From positions 174,786 through 238,785 of the forward strand of contig CAVXYK010000014.1 of the NCBI GenBank assembly GCA_963765875.1: a DNA stretch of 64,000 nucleotides. The letters run 5' to 3'. Both the position numbers and the translations under genes were made by a program. Shown here one piece after another: positions 47,534-57,212 of the stretch. Positions within the stretch are counted from its first letter, which is position 1; each line of letters begins with the position of its first letter. This stretch comes from JAWKOK01 sp963765875 (GTDB taxonomy: Bacteria; Chloroflexota; Anaerolineae; Caldilineales; Caldilineaceae). The notes beneath the pieces were generated by a model. The model did no database searches. It was given only the letters and a program-made list of their open reading frames with translations, and had not been told where the DNA came from.

Positions 47534-48942
47534 CTATTTCACATGTTGGTCAAAAAACGCAATCGACCGGGCCATGGCACTGTTGAAGTTGATCGACAGG
47601 TTGTGATTGTCGCCGTCGTAGACATAGTTCTCGACGGAACCGTCGACTGCATCTATGGCCTCCTCAAGTTGAGCCGAGAATGCTGCCGGTACACTTTCGT
47701 CGCTGGTGCCGTGGTGCAGTTGGATCGGCCCTGACAGGTCCTCTACGTAGCTGATCGGCGAGATGGATGCCCAGAATTCCGGGTTCTCTTCCGGCGTTCC
47801 ATACGTCTCCTGAAACTGATTTCGCCAGTTGAGCGCGCGCTTCGGGAAATCGATGCCGGGATCGGATAACGATCCGATCGGTGCCAGTTAAAGATCAAAT
47901 CGGGGTAGGAAGCCACGACGCCGGCCCAGATCACGCCCGCTTTGATGTCGTCGGTGGTCACCATGTTGCGCAGCGTGATATGGCCACCCATAGAATGGCC
48001 CCACATGCCCATTCGTTCAGAGTCCGCTTCTGGATGTTGCTTGACCGAGGCGACGGCGTTCAGTACGTCGATGGTGTAGTCAGGTGTACTATAGGAGCCG
48101 CGCGCCTCGCCTTCTGAGAAACCATGACCCCGATAGTCGGGCCGCAACACCATGTAGCCATTGCGGGCAAAGCCATCGACATAGGCGATATAACGTTCGG
48201 TCGTGCGGTAGATTTCGGGCGGGATATATCCATGGTTGAAGACGATCACAGGCCACCCCGATTCGGGCATTTCGCCCTGAGGAACCGTCAGCAGCGCAAG
48301 AATTTTGTTGCCCTCAGACTGGTACGACACGATCGAACGATTGTAATTCGTCCCTGGCGCCAGCACCTCCTCGACAATCAGATCACTGCCTGGATATTCC
48401 TGCTCGCGCATTCGTTCAATCGAGAGCGGATGTAGTTCACCGGGGCCCAACTCCACAATGCCGGGAATCGAGTCCTCTTCGGATTCGACCTGGGGCGGAA
48501 GCGTTGACGATGTCATCGCCGATGGCTCGTCAACGACATCCGGCGATTGGCTAGCGGTTGCCCCAGAGGCCGAACCAGCAGCCGAACCTGACCCCGTATC
48601 GGAAGTCACATCTGTGGCGCCATCAGTCGACAGGCAGATCTTCCAGCCGGCTGAAATGACCCCTGGATCGGCGATGGTGGCAAAGCCGGCGTCGATGAGT
48701 GCTGCGCGATTGGTTGCCTCGACAATGACTTGATAGGCGGATGGACTGCCCAGTGCACGCGCGGCAATGGCCGAAAGCGAATCGCCAGGCTGCACAACAA
48801 GCTCGTCCGCACAGGCTTTATCTTGCTGAGCAAGCGCCGTATGCGGAAAAACCGCCATTGTTAAGAGTATGCCAGTCATGAGGCATAACGCCAGGCCAAT
48901 ACGATAGAAGCCCAGTTGTGATCGGTTTTGACCTACATTCAT
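47534..48942 (-). CDS. Secreted LysM-alpha/beta hydrolase (S9-like), one frameshift
   Basis: About 470 residues. A signal peptide (ending HTALAQQ) precedes a LysM motif (ELVVQPGDSLSAIAARALGS), a Ser/Ala/Thr-rich linker and an alpha/beta hydrolase domain. The nucleophile is in GMWGHSMGGH and the oxyanion region in IVFNHGYIP. After a shift near 47880 the downstream frame supplies LSGPIQLHHGTSDESVPAAF (acid) and DGDNHNLS (His), ending at 47534. I use ATG 48942 behind CGAGGAA. The LysM module should hold the enzyme near glycans of the envelope; the family includes prolyl oligopeptidase-like peptidases and acetyl-xylan-type esterases. Confidence 0.82.
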
Positions 48943-48989
48943 TAGTAAATTCCTCGGAAATATCCGTAGCACACGGCCGACAACTTACC

Positions 48990-49946
48990 CTAGACTTTCT
49001 GCAACACAAAGTAACGGCCGGGGTTCCAGGCCTGGCAGACCAGATAGAGCTGTCCATCATAGATGTGCAGGACCACATTGTGTAGATGTTGGGCCTCTTC
49101 AACGTCAAGCTCTTCTTTGGGTCGGATGGTTGACAGCAGTTCATAATTGGTCGCATCTACAATGTAGATCGGCGCAGGACGTCCGTCATCGGGATCTTGC
49201 AGGCAGCCGATGGCCGCAAGCCACCGCCCCTCATATTTGGCATAGCTGATGCCGCAAACATAGGCGCCCGCAGGCAGGCTCTGGGAGGCCAGGAAGGAGC
49301 CGTCTAGCCCATGGTTCTGAATGCGTGAGTGAGGCCGGTCAGCAATATCAAGATGATGGTGGACCGGATTGAGGTTGATGCCGTGGGCCGTTCCAAACTT
49401 GCCGTTTTCGTGGGAATCCGCGGTCTTGCCGCCAAAGATGTCGGTCCACTCACGAGCGCCCATGTCCACGGTGCTGATATAGTTTGCGCCATAGCCATCT
49501 GCAATGTACAGCTGGTCCTCAACCAGAACCGTGTCGGTCGGATTGTAGGGCACTTCCGGTGCTTGATATTGTTCGAAGACCGGTCGAGGCAGAATGAAGT
49601 CGACCTGACCTTCCAGGGTCATGATTACAACCATCTCATCGCTATTGGCCGGAAGAAAGAGACGCCAGTTCCCGTCGAAGCGGCCGATCTTGGTGCTATG
49701 AAAGTTGACTGCGCTCAGATCATCCGGCAGGGCGATGATCTCCTGGCGTTGCAGATCGGAATCTATGCGCATGAGGCCGCAGCCGGGCATGCCATAGTAG
49801 ACCTCTCCGCGCCCGGGGCGTTCATCAATCGCAAAGCCACCATGCAGGTCGACTTCAAAGACCTTCGCCGACGCCGGCAGCGTGGAAAGATCATCTCGCA
49901 GGCCAAAGACAAACGGCTCTTGACCACTCTGATTGTTTTTAGCCAT
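48990..49946 (-). CDS. Beta-propeller protein, function unknown
   Basis: A 318-residue protein with repeated blade-like segments (FVFGLRDDLSTLP, GRGEVYYGMPGCGLMRID, NWRLFLPANSDEMVVIMTLEG, QLYIADGYGANYISTVD, PIYIVDATNYELLSTI, DGQLYLVCQAWNPGRYFVL). No signal peptide is seen. These fit an NHL/YncE-like beta-propeller, which usually binds ligands or proteins; a lyase or lactonase activity cannot be excluded. His residues cluster at HLDIADRPHSRIQNHG. It lies 47 bases upstream of the LysM-hydrolase gene. Confidence 0.7.
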   Translation of the reverse strand: MAKNNQSGQEPFVFGLRDDLSTLPASAKVFEVDLHGGFAIDERPGRGEVYYGMPGCGLMRIDSDLQRQEIIALPDDLSAVNFHSTKIGRFDGNWRLFLPANSDEMVVIMTLEGQVDFILPRPVFEQYQAPEVPYNPTDTVLVEDQLYIADGYGANYISTVDMGAREWTDIFGGKTADSHENGKFGTAHGINLNPVHHHLDIADRPHSRIQNHGLDGSFLASQSLPAGAYVCGISYAKYEGRWLAAIGCLQDPDDGRPAPIYIVDATNYELLSTIRPKEELDVEEAQHLHNVVLHIYDGQLYLVCQAWNPGRYFVLQKV

Positions 49947-49980
49947 TCAATCTCCTCCGTCGAACAGATAGTTTCGGTGA

Positions 49981-50107
49981 CGCTGCTGCAAAAAGTCTTT
50001 TCTTGACACGAATTCACACGAATTTGCACGAATTGTGTCGTCGCCCCAGAGAGAAGATTCGTGCAAATTTGTGAACACTCGTGTCCGGATCCCTTTTTGC
50101 AGCAGCG
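49981..50107. repeat. Imperfect inverted repeat with CGCTGCTGCAAAAAG ends
   Basis: CGCTGCTGCAAAAAG (49981-49995) and its exact reverse complement (50093-50107) bound a stem built from ACACGAATT/GCACGAAT words (50005-50032 against 50056-50083). It starts 35 bases before the beta-propeller start codon. Confidence 0.7.
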
Positions 50108-50118
50108 TCTTCAGCTCT

Positions 50119-50224
50119 TCACGATTTCAGGTGTGTCATTCCGATGGAGCGAAACGACGAGGAGTCTCGATTGTGCGAACCTGAGATTCCTCTTGCCTCC
50201 GGTCATCGAAATGACAAGTCGTGA
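50119..50224. repeat. GTCATTCCGA/AGGAATCTC-type inverted repeat
   Basis: TCACGATTTCAGGTGTGTCA (50119-50138) pairs with TGACAAGTCGTGA (50212-50224) and neighbouring bases; inside, GAGGAGTCTC faces GAGATTCCTC. It is one of the commonest dispersed intergenic repeat types in bacteria and lies directly next to the previous element. Confidence 0.65.
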
Positions 50225-50267
50225 GTGACCAAATTTAGTTAGCGCCGGGCTACGCCTTTTCACCCAG

Positions 50268-50349
50268 CCAAGCTTTCTATGACATCTTCACACAGAATCA
50301 AGGGCGTGCATGTAATGGAGATCCGATTTTTCTGGAATGGAAAGCTTGG
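50268..50349. repeat. CCAAGCTTTC inverted pair
   Basis: CCAAGCTTTC (50268-50277) and GAAAGCTTGG (50340-50349) are exact reverse complements 62 bases apart, ending about 13 bases before the 3' end of the acetyltransferase gene. It may serve as its transcript end. With the two preceding elements it fills the gap 49947-50362. Confidence 0.5.
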
Positions 50350-50362
50350 CCGGAAGGGTGGA

Positions 50363-50966
50363 CTATGGGGTCCGGGTCGGCAAGGTACGCAATGCGGGAT
50401 GGTCGATGACCTCTTGTATATCGTGCCAAGCATTCAGTCGCTTGGGATCAGAGAGGTCAGCGGGATCTGGCCGGAATCCATAATCCAGATAGACCTTGAC
50501 GGCCCATGGACGACCCGACGACGTGCCCAGCACGGCGCCGGTGTGTTGCGCTGCCATCTCCGTCAACGCCTTGGTCATCATCGGCTTGGAGATGCCACGG
50601 CGCTGGTGATCAGGCCGGACAGCGACCCAGTGAATACGCCCACGGTCGTCGGCCCATTCGGGTCCATGTTCCCACCAACTGCTGATGGTGCCGATGGCCT
50701 CGCCCTCTTCGGTCGTCACAAACCACATGCGGTCCAGGCAGCTGATTCGCTGCGCTGCCATACTCACGTTCAAACAGGGCATCATCAATGACGTTGAACG
50801 GATCGGAGGCCCGCTGGATCTCTGTCCACGTAACCTCGTCGCCGGGCTGATAGTTGCGAAAGGAGTACCCTGTGGGTAGGTTTATGATCGGCACATTGTC
50901 GATATCGTCACGAACCATGGAGATCTCAACATCTTCGTAGGCCATGCCGGGTTCCGTCTCTGTCAT
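50363..50966 (-). CDS. GNAT-family N-acetyltransferase, one frameshift
   Basis: About 200 residues. The N-terminal frame runs MTETEPGMAYEDVEISMVRD to DALFEREYGSAA, then breaks near 50755. The next frame carries MWFVTTEEGEAIGTISSW, the acetyl-CoA loop VRPDHQRRGISKPMM and the terminal VKVYLDYGFRPDP. QRRGIS fits the R/Q-x-x-G-x-G/A consensus. The start at 50966 lies eight bases from the stop of the aminopeptidase gene, so the two share a transcript. Substrate unknown. Confidence 0.77.
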
Positions 50967-50974
50967 GGGATTCC

Positions 50975-52252
50975 TCAGTTCTTGTTCTGGTGGACTGAAT
51001 CCACGAAGCGCCCATCTTCCATAATGGCGACCTCGCTGCCGTCAGCGCAGATGCCGGTCACACGCATGGTCGAGGAGCCGATCATGAAATCAACATGAGT
51101 GTCGGAAACGTTGGCCCCCAAGGCATCCAGCTTCTCTCGTTCCATCTCGTCTCCCCCCTCGATGCCACCGGGATAGGCGTCGCCGAAGGCGATGTGACAG
51201 ACGGCGTTCTCATCAAAGAGCGTCTCGAAAAAAATAATCCCGGCCTGGTTGATGGGCGAACGATCATCGACCAACGAGACCTCGCCCAGGCGCTTGGCCC
51301 CGGGGATGGCAAAGAACTCGGCCAACACGTCTTCGCCCACAACGGCGGAGAAATCGATAATTTCTCCGTCCTCGAAGCGGAAGTAGGCATCCTCAACCTT
51401 GCGCTCGAAGGGAAATGCCGGTTTGGATGTGCGCACCCAGCCCGACACCCGCATCTTATGGGGCGTCGTGAAGACCTCTTCGGTGGGGATGTTGGCCAAA
51501 AATCGCACGCCATCCGGGCGTTGAGATGAAGCTGCGACCCAGGCCGGGCTGTCAGTGAGACCGACAGTCAGGTCGGTGCGTGGCAAGCCGTCGGCTTCGG
51601 TCTGCGCGTCAACAAAGCGAACGCTGCGGACCTGGTTTGCGGCCATGAAGTCGGAAACCTTGGTGAGGGTGGCGTCATGAGCCTGCCAGGCCGCCACGGG
51701 ATCCGGTTGGTCGATACGGCAGACTTGCAACAGAAGGGTCCATAGCTCGGCCACGGCTTCATCGGGCGACAAATCAGGGAAGATCTGTTCTGCCCAGGCG
51801 GCCGTGGGCACGGCTGCGACGCACCATTGAATCTGGTTGGCGGACATGGCATCGCTGTAAAAACGAACCTTTTGACGACGGGCAACGGATGTGCGACGTA
51901 TCCGTTCGGGAGGTACGTCGGCCAACCCATCGGGAAACTCGGAGCCGACCAGCGCGAGTCGCGCCCATCGCTCGTCGGTCATCTGCCGGAACCGATTGAC
52001 CTCATAGTCCGGGACATAGTCGAGATTGTCCTCGCTGCTGTGCAGGAGCCGCGCCCGGTCTGTTGGCGTATCAATCCACTGTACATGCACATAGCGAGCG
52101 CCTGCTTGATAGGCCATGGCGACTACACTGCGCACGAAATCAGCGTGGGCCAGTTCTGCGGTCACCAGGAGCGGCTGATCCGGTTGCAAATTGACGCCGA
52201 TGGCGATGAGCAGCTCGGCGTATTTCTGTTGGAGCGATGAGAGATCGGACAT
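50975..52252 (-). CDS. M29-family metallo-aminopeptidase (AmpS/AmpT-like)
   Basis: A 425-residue protein of the thermophilic aminopeptidase family M29. Diagnostic blocks are RFLANIPTEEVFTTPHKMRVSGW, SLVDDRSPI, HIAFGDAYPGGIEG and DTHVDFMIGS, which include the Glu, His and Asp ligands of the two-metal site. I use the ATG at 52252, where the family N-terminus (LSSLQQKYAELLIAIGVNLQPDQPLLVTA) begins, rather than the frame start at 52285. It removes N-terminal residues from peptides in the cytoplasm. Confidence 0.9.
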   Translation of the reverse strand: MSDLSSLQQKYAELLIAIGVNLQPDQPLLVTAELAHADFVRSVVAMAYQAGARYVHVQWIDTPTDRARLLHSSEDNLDYVPDYEVNRFRQMTDERWARLALVGSEFPDGLADVPPERIRRTSVARRQKVRFYSDAMSANQIQWCVAAVPTAAWAEQIFPDLSPDEAVAELWTLLLQVCRIDQPDPVAAWQAHDATLTKVSDFMAANQVRSVRFVDAQTEADGLPRTDLTVGLTDSPAWVAASSQRPDGVRFLANIPTEEVFTTPHKMRVSGWVRTSKPAFPFERKVEDAYFRFEDGEIIDFSAVVGEDVLAEFFAIPGAKRLGEVSLVDDRSPINQAGIIFFETLFDENAVCHIAFGDAYPGGIEGGDEMEREKLDALGANVSDTHVDFMIGSSTMRVTGICADGSEVAIMEDGRFVDSVHQNKN

Positions 52253-52486
52253 GATGAATTGAGTTTCCTTGGCAAGAACTGACAAAAACAGAGTCGTCGT
52301 TCACCTCTCGATTTGGCAATGTCTATTGTAGGTGCTGCAAAATAGAGCGTCAAATGGAATGGCTCGTGCTGCCAAGAGTGCGAGCGAACCTCGGGTTTGA
52401 CGCCCACGGCTTTCTGGCAAACAATGATGACAGACAGACTTTCCAACATTCAACGCACATCATAGCAACGTGAGAATCGAGCCGCC

Positions 52487-53405
52487 ATGAACACCATCAA
52501 TATCGGCCTTCAGGGCCTACACGCCTCAGAGATTTCATTAGGATGCATGCGCATCAGCAGCCTTTCACCAAAGGACGCCGAAAAGCTAATCGGCGCAGCA
52601 CTGGACGTAGGCATCAACTTCTTCGACCACGCCGACGTCTATGGCGGCGGCCGCTCGGAAGAAGTCTTCGCTGATGCGATGGACGCCATCGGAGCCACAC
52701 GTGATCAGGTCATCTTGCAGTCAAAGTGCGGCATCAAGAAGGGCATGTTTGACTTCTCCAAAGAGAACATCCTCTCGTCTGTAGACGGCATCCTGAGCCG
52801 GCTGCGCACCGACTACCTGGATGTCCTGCTCCTGCATCGGCCGGACACACTGATGGAGCCTGAGGAAGTGGCCGAGGCGTTTTCGACGCTGCATACCGCA
52901 GGCAAAGTGCGCCATTTCGGCGTCAGCAACATGAACCCCGGTCAGATTCAGCTGCTCAAGAAGTTTGTAAAACAACCCATCGTGGCCAACCAGTTGCAAC
53001 TGAGCTTGACCAACACCGGCATGATCGACAGCGGCTTCAACGTCAACATGGAGATCGACCCATCGGTCGTGCGCGATGGCGGCATTCTCGAGTATTGCCG
53101 CCTGCATGACATCACGATCCAGCCCTGGTCGCCCTTTCCAGTATGGTTTCTTTGAGGGCGTCTTCCTGGGCAGTGACAGGTTCCCGGAACTGAACAAAGC
53201 CATCGATGAGATGGCCGAAGCCAAGGGCGTGGCAGCGACGTCCATTGCCGTCGCCTGGCTCCTGCGCCACCCGGCCAAGATGCAGCCGATCGTCGGCACC
53301 ACGAATGCGCAACGGCTGCGCCACATCAGCCTGGCCTCGACCGTAGAGCTAAGCCGGCAGGAATGGTATGCGCTCTATCTGGCTGCGGGGAATATTCTGC
53401 CCTGA
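52487..53405 (+). CDS. Aldo/keto reductase, one frameshift
   Basis: About 306 residues after one extra base near 53145 is removed (PWSPF, then QYGFFEGVF). The catalytic tetrad is complete: Asp47 and Tyr52 (FDHADVY), Lys80 (ILQSKCG) and His117 (LLLHRPD). The NADPH loop near the end reads MQPIVGTTNAQRLRHI. It is most like the YdhF group of oxidoreductases. This is the only plus-strand gene in the 43-61 kb region, diverging from the aminopeptidase gene across 235 bases that must hold both promoters. Confidence 0.83.
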
Positions 53406-53435
53406 TTGGTTACGATTCAGCCAATAACCAGATAG

Positions 53436-53513
53436 GACACGGATTATCATGATCGGCGAGTTTTCACGGATTCATTCAGAAAAAAGTCGGTGAAAACCCG
53501 CTCGATCTGTGTC
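53436..53513. repeat. Inverted repeat after the aldo/keto reductase
   Basis: GACACGGAT with GATCGGCGAGTTTTCACGG (53436-53469) pairs imperfectly with the segment at 53486-53513, which ends CGATCTGTGTC. The words are those of the CACAGAT/CACGGAT family seen at 7533. It may end the reductase transcript. Confidence 0.55.
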
Positions 53514-53538
53514 ATTCGTATCCCATCTCAGCATGACC

Positions 53539-53757
53539 TCAATAGTTACCCTGCTTGTAGGTGACCGGTGGATTCGGTACGGATGGGGAATACTCAAACC
53601 AGTCGAAATCCGCGACGGATTGACTGGGCGGCCCGTTGCTGCTGGCATAGAGTCCGATATACACGCCGATATAGCCACCGGCGACAGGTGCTTGGCATCC
53701 GTTTTGGAATTCTTCATACCGATGAGCGCAGCGAATGCCTTGCCTGAGCTCGCCCAA
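53539..53757 (-). pseudogene. C-terminal remnant of a GH43-type beta-sandwich domain
   Basis: A 72-residue frame whose last 45 residues, VAGGYIGVYIGLYASSNGPP then SVADFDWFEYSP, match the final strands of the concanavalin-like C-terminal domain found on GH43 beta-xylosidases. The part before it is garbled and no catalytic domain is left in the gap 53406-53843. An intact GH43 gene with a similar ending (VGFLDVDWFRYDYDG) lies 0.8 kb away at 54518, so this may be the relic of a lost neighbour. Confidence 0.6.
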
Positions 53758-53843
53758 GGAAGAAAGCTCAATTCTGGCAACGCACGCTTTCTCGCTTCGC
53801 TTGAAGTAACAGATTCCAGTCTAGCGGCGCACTAGCCGAGAAA

Positions 53844-54485
53844 TCACTCCCCAACATACGCCGGCAGTTCCGCCATGGACCTGATCTGAACGACATTTTC
53901 GATCGCCGGCTCAGTCTCACCGTTCGTGAAGTGAATCGTGCGCATGTCGGCGGCCAGCGCTGCCTGTACACCGACCGGGCTATCTTCAATCACGACGCAC
54001 TCCTCCGGCCGATATCCCATCTGACTGGCCGCATGCAGAAAGAGACCAGGGTCAGGCTTCCAGCGCTCGATCTCGTAGGCGCTGAAGACTCTGTCATCGA
54101 AGTAAACATCCAGCCCAGTAATGGTAAGCGAGTGTCGCGTCTTAGCCAGCGGTGCATTGGACGCTACACACATGGGCAGATCCAGCATCGCAAGGACCGA
54201 CTGCATGCCGGGCACCGACCTCAGCTGATGTTCGAAGATCTGAGCGATGATCTCATAGTAGCGAGTCGCAAAATCATCAAATATTGAATCAGCGGTTGCC
54301 CCCGCCGTGTCTCGCAGCATATCGGCCAGTTTTCCACCCCGGTAGCGTTCGAACGACGCTTCCGGGGTCAGAATGATGCCGATCTCGCCCAATGCTTGGG
54401 AGACTCCGACATGACTGAGAAATTCACTATCCACAAGCGTGCCGTCACAGTCGAAGATCAGGCAGCGGACCGGTTGATTCTCCAT
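53844..54485 (-). CDS. HAD-superfamily phosphatase/phosphoglucomutase-like
   Basis: A complete 213-residue HAD protein of the beta-phosphoglucomutase/YniC branch. Motif I is FDCDGTLVDSE with the nucleophile and acid Asps, motif II is CVASNAP, motif III has KPDPGLF, and motif IV is VVIEDSPVGVQAA. A helical cap lies at about residues 16-85. It probably acts on a small sugar phosphate, fitting the glycan-degrading genes beside it, but the cap does not reveal the substrate. It is separated from the GH43 gene by 32 bases. Confidence 0.88.
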   Translation of the reverse strand: MENQPVRCLIFDCDGTLVDSEFLSHVGVSQALGEIGIILTPEASFERYRGGKLADMLRDTAGATADSIFDDFATRYYEIIAQIFEHQLRSVPGMQSVLAMLDLPMCVASNAPLAKTRHSLTITGLDVYFDDRVFSAYEIERWKPDPGLFLHAASQMGYRPEECVVIEDSPVGVQAALAADMRTIHFTNGETEPAIENVVQIRSMAELPAYVGE

Positions 54486-54517
54486 AGGCTCAGAATTCTC
54501 CCAAACGTGCTTCTACT

Positions 54518-56193
54518 TCAATTCGTTTGTCCACGATCTTTTCTTACCGCGCCCTTGGGTCCATCATAGTCGTAGCGGAACCAGTCCACATCAAGAAATC
54601 CAACCTCCTCCTGGTCGTTCCAACAGAAGAAGCCGAGGCGATCACCGGTCCATATGCCCAACTGGAGCGTGAACGAGGCGCCGATGTCGATGAAGCGCTC
54701 TCCGTCAGTGCTGTAGCGGAAGCTTGCCATCTTGCCATCGTTGCTTGTTTGGATCCACAGGTGGTCGCCTTCGAGCTGGGGGCCTTCAGTGATTTTGCCG
54801 TTGGCGTCGAAATATAGACTGCGGCTGCCATCATCCTGGACATGAACACCCAGTAGGTGATAGACACCCCCGAACCGCACGAACCCGGCCCGCTGACCGG
54901 GCTGCATCCCGGCAAGATCGCACTTGGCAACGGCGTCTGATCGGCCAGTGCCCATCAGACGCTGAGAGATCGTGTTGCACGCCTTCCAGAATCCACCCGC
55001 GCCGATCGACACGGGTGCCCTGAGACGCAACCAGCCCGGTCGTTCGGTCAACGACCAATGGGGATCCTTGGGGTTGTGGTTCCACTCCCACTGCAAACCC
55101 AAGCTAGGCGAATCGAACTCATCATCTGTGGGCGGAGCCGTGATTGGATAGCCGTCGATCGGCTTTCTGTGTGACTGAACTGGATTGCCGATACCGTGGC
55201 CCTCGACATCCTTGCCGATGATGGGCCAGCCGTCTCTCCATTCCACCGGTTCCAGACATTGGGGGCGTCCTTCGATGGGCGTGATCCCGCTGCCATCCCG
55301 ATAGCGTTGGATCAACTGATGTGTGTACCACCACGACCCGTCCGGCGCTTGCATGAGCGCGCCCTGGCTGGCCGGGCGGATGAAACCGTTGCCGCGTTCC
55401 ATCACGATCTTCGATTCGTACGGTCCATAGATGCTGTCGGTTGTTGAGCGAAGCACCAGTTGCTTGCGATCCGATTCGCAGGCGTCGGAGTCTTCAGAGC
55501 ACGCGGATCAGGAATGTACCACTCGGCAATAAAGAAATAGAAGACGCCGTCGATCTTGTAGATCTTGGCGGCCTCCGCGCCTGGCCACGTGTGGATGACT
55601 TCCCCCTCATCCAGGATCTCCATGCCATCCCAACTCATTTTGTGCAGCCTGATCTCGTTGCCTGGAGCCTGACTGTCCGGGTCCTTCAGCTTCTCTCCAC
55701 TGTTGTGGACCATGTACGCCTGGCCCTGATCGTAGTCCCAGAACACGGCAGGATCGGTGCAGGTCTTTTCGATGGGCAGCATCTGGTGCGACTCTGTCCA
55801 CGGACCCCGAATATCCTTGGCCGTGCTCACGTAGAGTCCATGCCGGTAATCGATCTGATAGCAGTACCAGGTATCGTCGTGGTAGGCCAAGTCGCCTGCC
55901 CAAACACCATAGGAATAGCCATCCATGCGATCCCAGTTGTACTCCGGCGCCCAGGAGAGTTTCGGCCAGACGTGGCCGATGGTCGTCCAGTTGACCATGT
56001 CCCTGGACTCAAGAATCACCATGCCCGGAGCCATATGCTGCTTGGACGCGATCATGTAGTAGGTGTCGCCCACCTGCTCCACATCCACATCGGGGTAGTC
56101 CGCACTGAGGATGGGGTTGCGATATGTCCCGTCTCCCTGGTCCCCCCAGGAGCCTGCCTGTTGATTCTTCACGGGCCGATCATTGGCTTTCAT
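54518..56193 (-). CDS. GH43-family glycoside hydrolase, one frameshift
   Basis: About 558 residues when the two frames are joined near 55450 (IASNWCFAQQ, then LRSTTDSIYGPYESK). The five-bladed propeller comes first: the general-base Asp35 is in SADYPDVDVEQ, the pKa-tuning Asp in CTDPAVFWDYD and the acid Glu near PGAEAAKIYKIDG. The C-terminal 200 residues are a beta-sandwich (DEFDSPSLGLQWEWNHNPKD to GFLDVDWFRYDYDG) usual in beta-xylosidases and alpha-arabinofuranosidases of this family. No signal peptide is visible, so it would act on imported oligosaccharides. The ATG at 56193 follows GGAG. Confidence 0.87.
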
Positions 56194-56290
56194 GTTTTCT
56201 CCGACATCTTGGTGTCGCCCGCATCATTCAGGTGTGTTGGCGCTTTGCGCCTGTTTCGCAAACAAAATGAGTTGATGGCGTAGTTCTATG

Positions 56291-56519
56291 TAGGGACATG
56301 ACATTCCGCACAGACCTGCTGTTGGCGGAGAGCGTTTCGACCTTCAAGACCACAGCCGCCAACCATACGGTGGCTAGGAATGTCGTGTCCGTGCCTGACA
56401 TTGCAGTAGGTCTAACACGGACATGGCATTCCTAGAATCATTTTCAGAACGCGGCTGATGCTTCTCGATTTGGAATCGCCCAATTGGAGAACGTATCGGC
56501 GGGGAATGCCACGTCCCTA
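56291..56519. repeat. Nested inverted repeats of GGGACRTGRCATTCC words
   Basis: TAGGGACATGACATTCCGC (56291-56309) faces GCGGGGAATGCCACGTCCCTA (56499-56519; write-out split: last bases CCTA). Inside, CTAGGAATGTCGTGTCCGTG (56374-56393) faces 56416-56435. Four copies of one 15-base word thus sit in alternating orientation in the gap 56194-56576. No open frame is supported. Confidence 0.7.
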
Positions 56520-56576
56520 CGGGTCAACGCATTTTGTACATACCCTTACCATTTGGATCCGGAAGCCAAGCTATTG

Positions 56577-57149
56577 CTAGGAGCCTGACTGTCTTAGTTG
56601 CGACCATTCGGAACTGAGTATGGCATAAACCAGTTCATCGCCCCACTCACCTTTGAAGATCTCCTTGTGTAAGAAGTGAGCCTCACGGCGCATGCCCAGA
56701 CGCTCCATCAACCTGTAGGAGGCGGTATTTCTGGCATCGCATCTGCCAAATATGCGATGAAAGCCGAGTTGGTCAAAGCCCAGCGCCAGCATGGCTTCAG
56801 CCGCTTCTGTTGCATAGCCTTGCCCGCCAAATTCTGGGTTGAAGACAAAGCCGATTTCGCCCTGCCGATGTTCTTGACTACGCAAAAACAGAATCACCTC
56901 ACCGAGCAGATGCTTCGTCTCGCCGAGGCAGACAGCCAGATTGATGGCCGATCCATCTTCAGTAAAGAACGTTTGACTCTTGTTCTTCTCCAACGCGACC
57001 TTGGTATCCTCCATCGTGCGCGGTGTCCAATAGAGGAATCGAACGACCTCCGGCAAGCAATGATAGGCAAACATCGCCTGGAGATCTCCAACTTCAAACG
57101 GTCGTAGAGTGAGGCGGGTTGTATGGATTGGATAGTCCGGGACGATCAT
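56577..57149 (-). CDS. RimJ/RimL-type GNAT acetyltransferase
   Basis: A complete 190-residue GNAT protein. The N-terminal TTRLTLRPFEVGDLQAMFAY and the acetyl-CoA block GFVFNPEFGGQGYATEAAEA are characteristic of the RimJ/RimL/SpeG-like group, followed by RIFGRCDARNTASYRLMERLG. Such proteins acetylate ribosomal-protein N-termini, polyamines or antibiotics; which applies cannot be told. It stands alone, 63 bases downstream of the sulfatase stop. Confidence 0.87.
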   Translation of the reverse strand: MIVPDYPIHTTRLTLRPFEVGDLQAMFAYHCLPEVVRFLYWTPRTMEDTKVALEKNKSQTFFTEDGSAINLAVCLGETKHLLGEVILFLRSQEHRQGEIGFVFNPEFGGQGYATEAAEAMLALGFDQLGFHRIFGRCDARNTASYRLMERLGMRREAHFLHKEIFKGEWGDELVYAILSSEWSQLRQSGS

Positions 57150-57212
57150 TGTCTTCTCTTGGGCTGGCGTGCAATAATGAATTTTTCACGACGGCAAGGC
57201 ACGGGCTATCGT

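Noticed and set aside
53509..53835. A 108-residue plus-strand frame
   Set aside because: It is antisense to the GH43 C-terminal remnant, which has clear family similarity.
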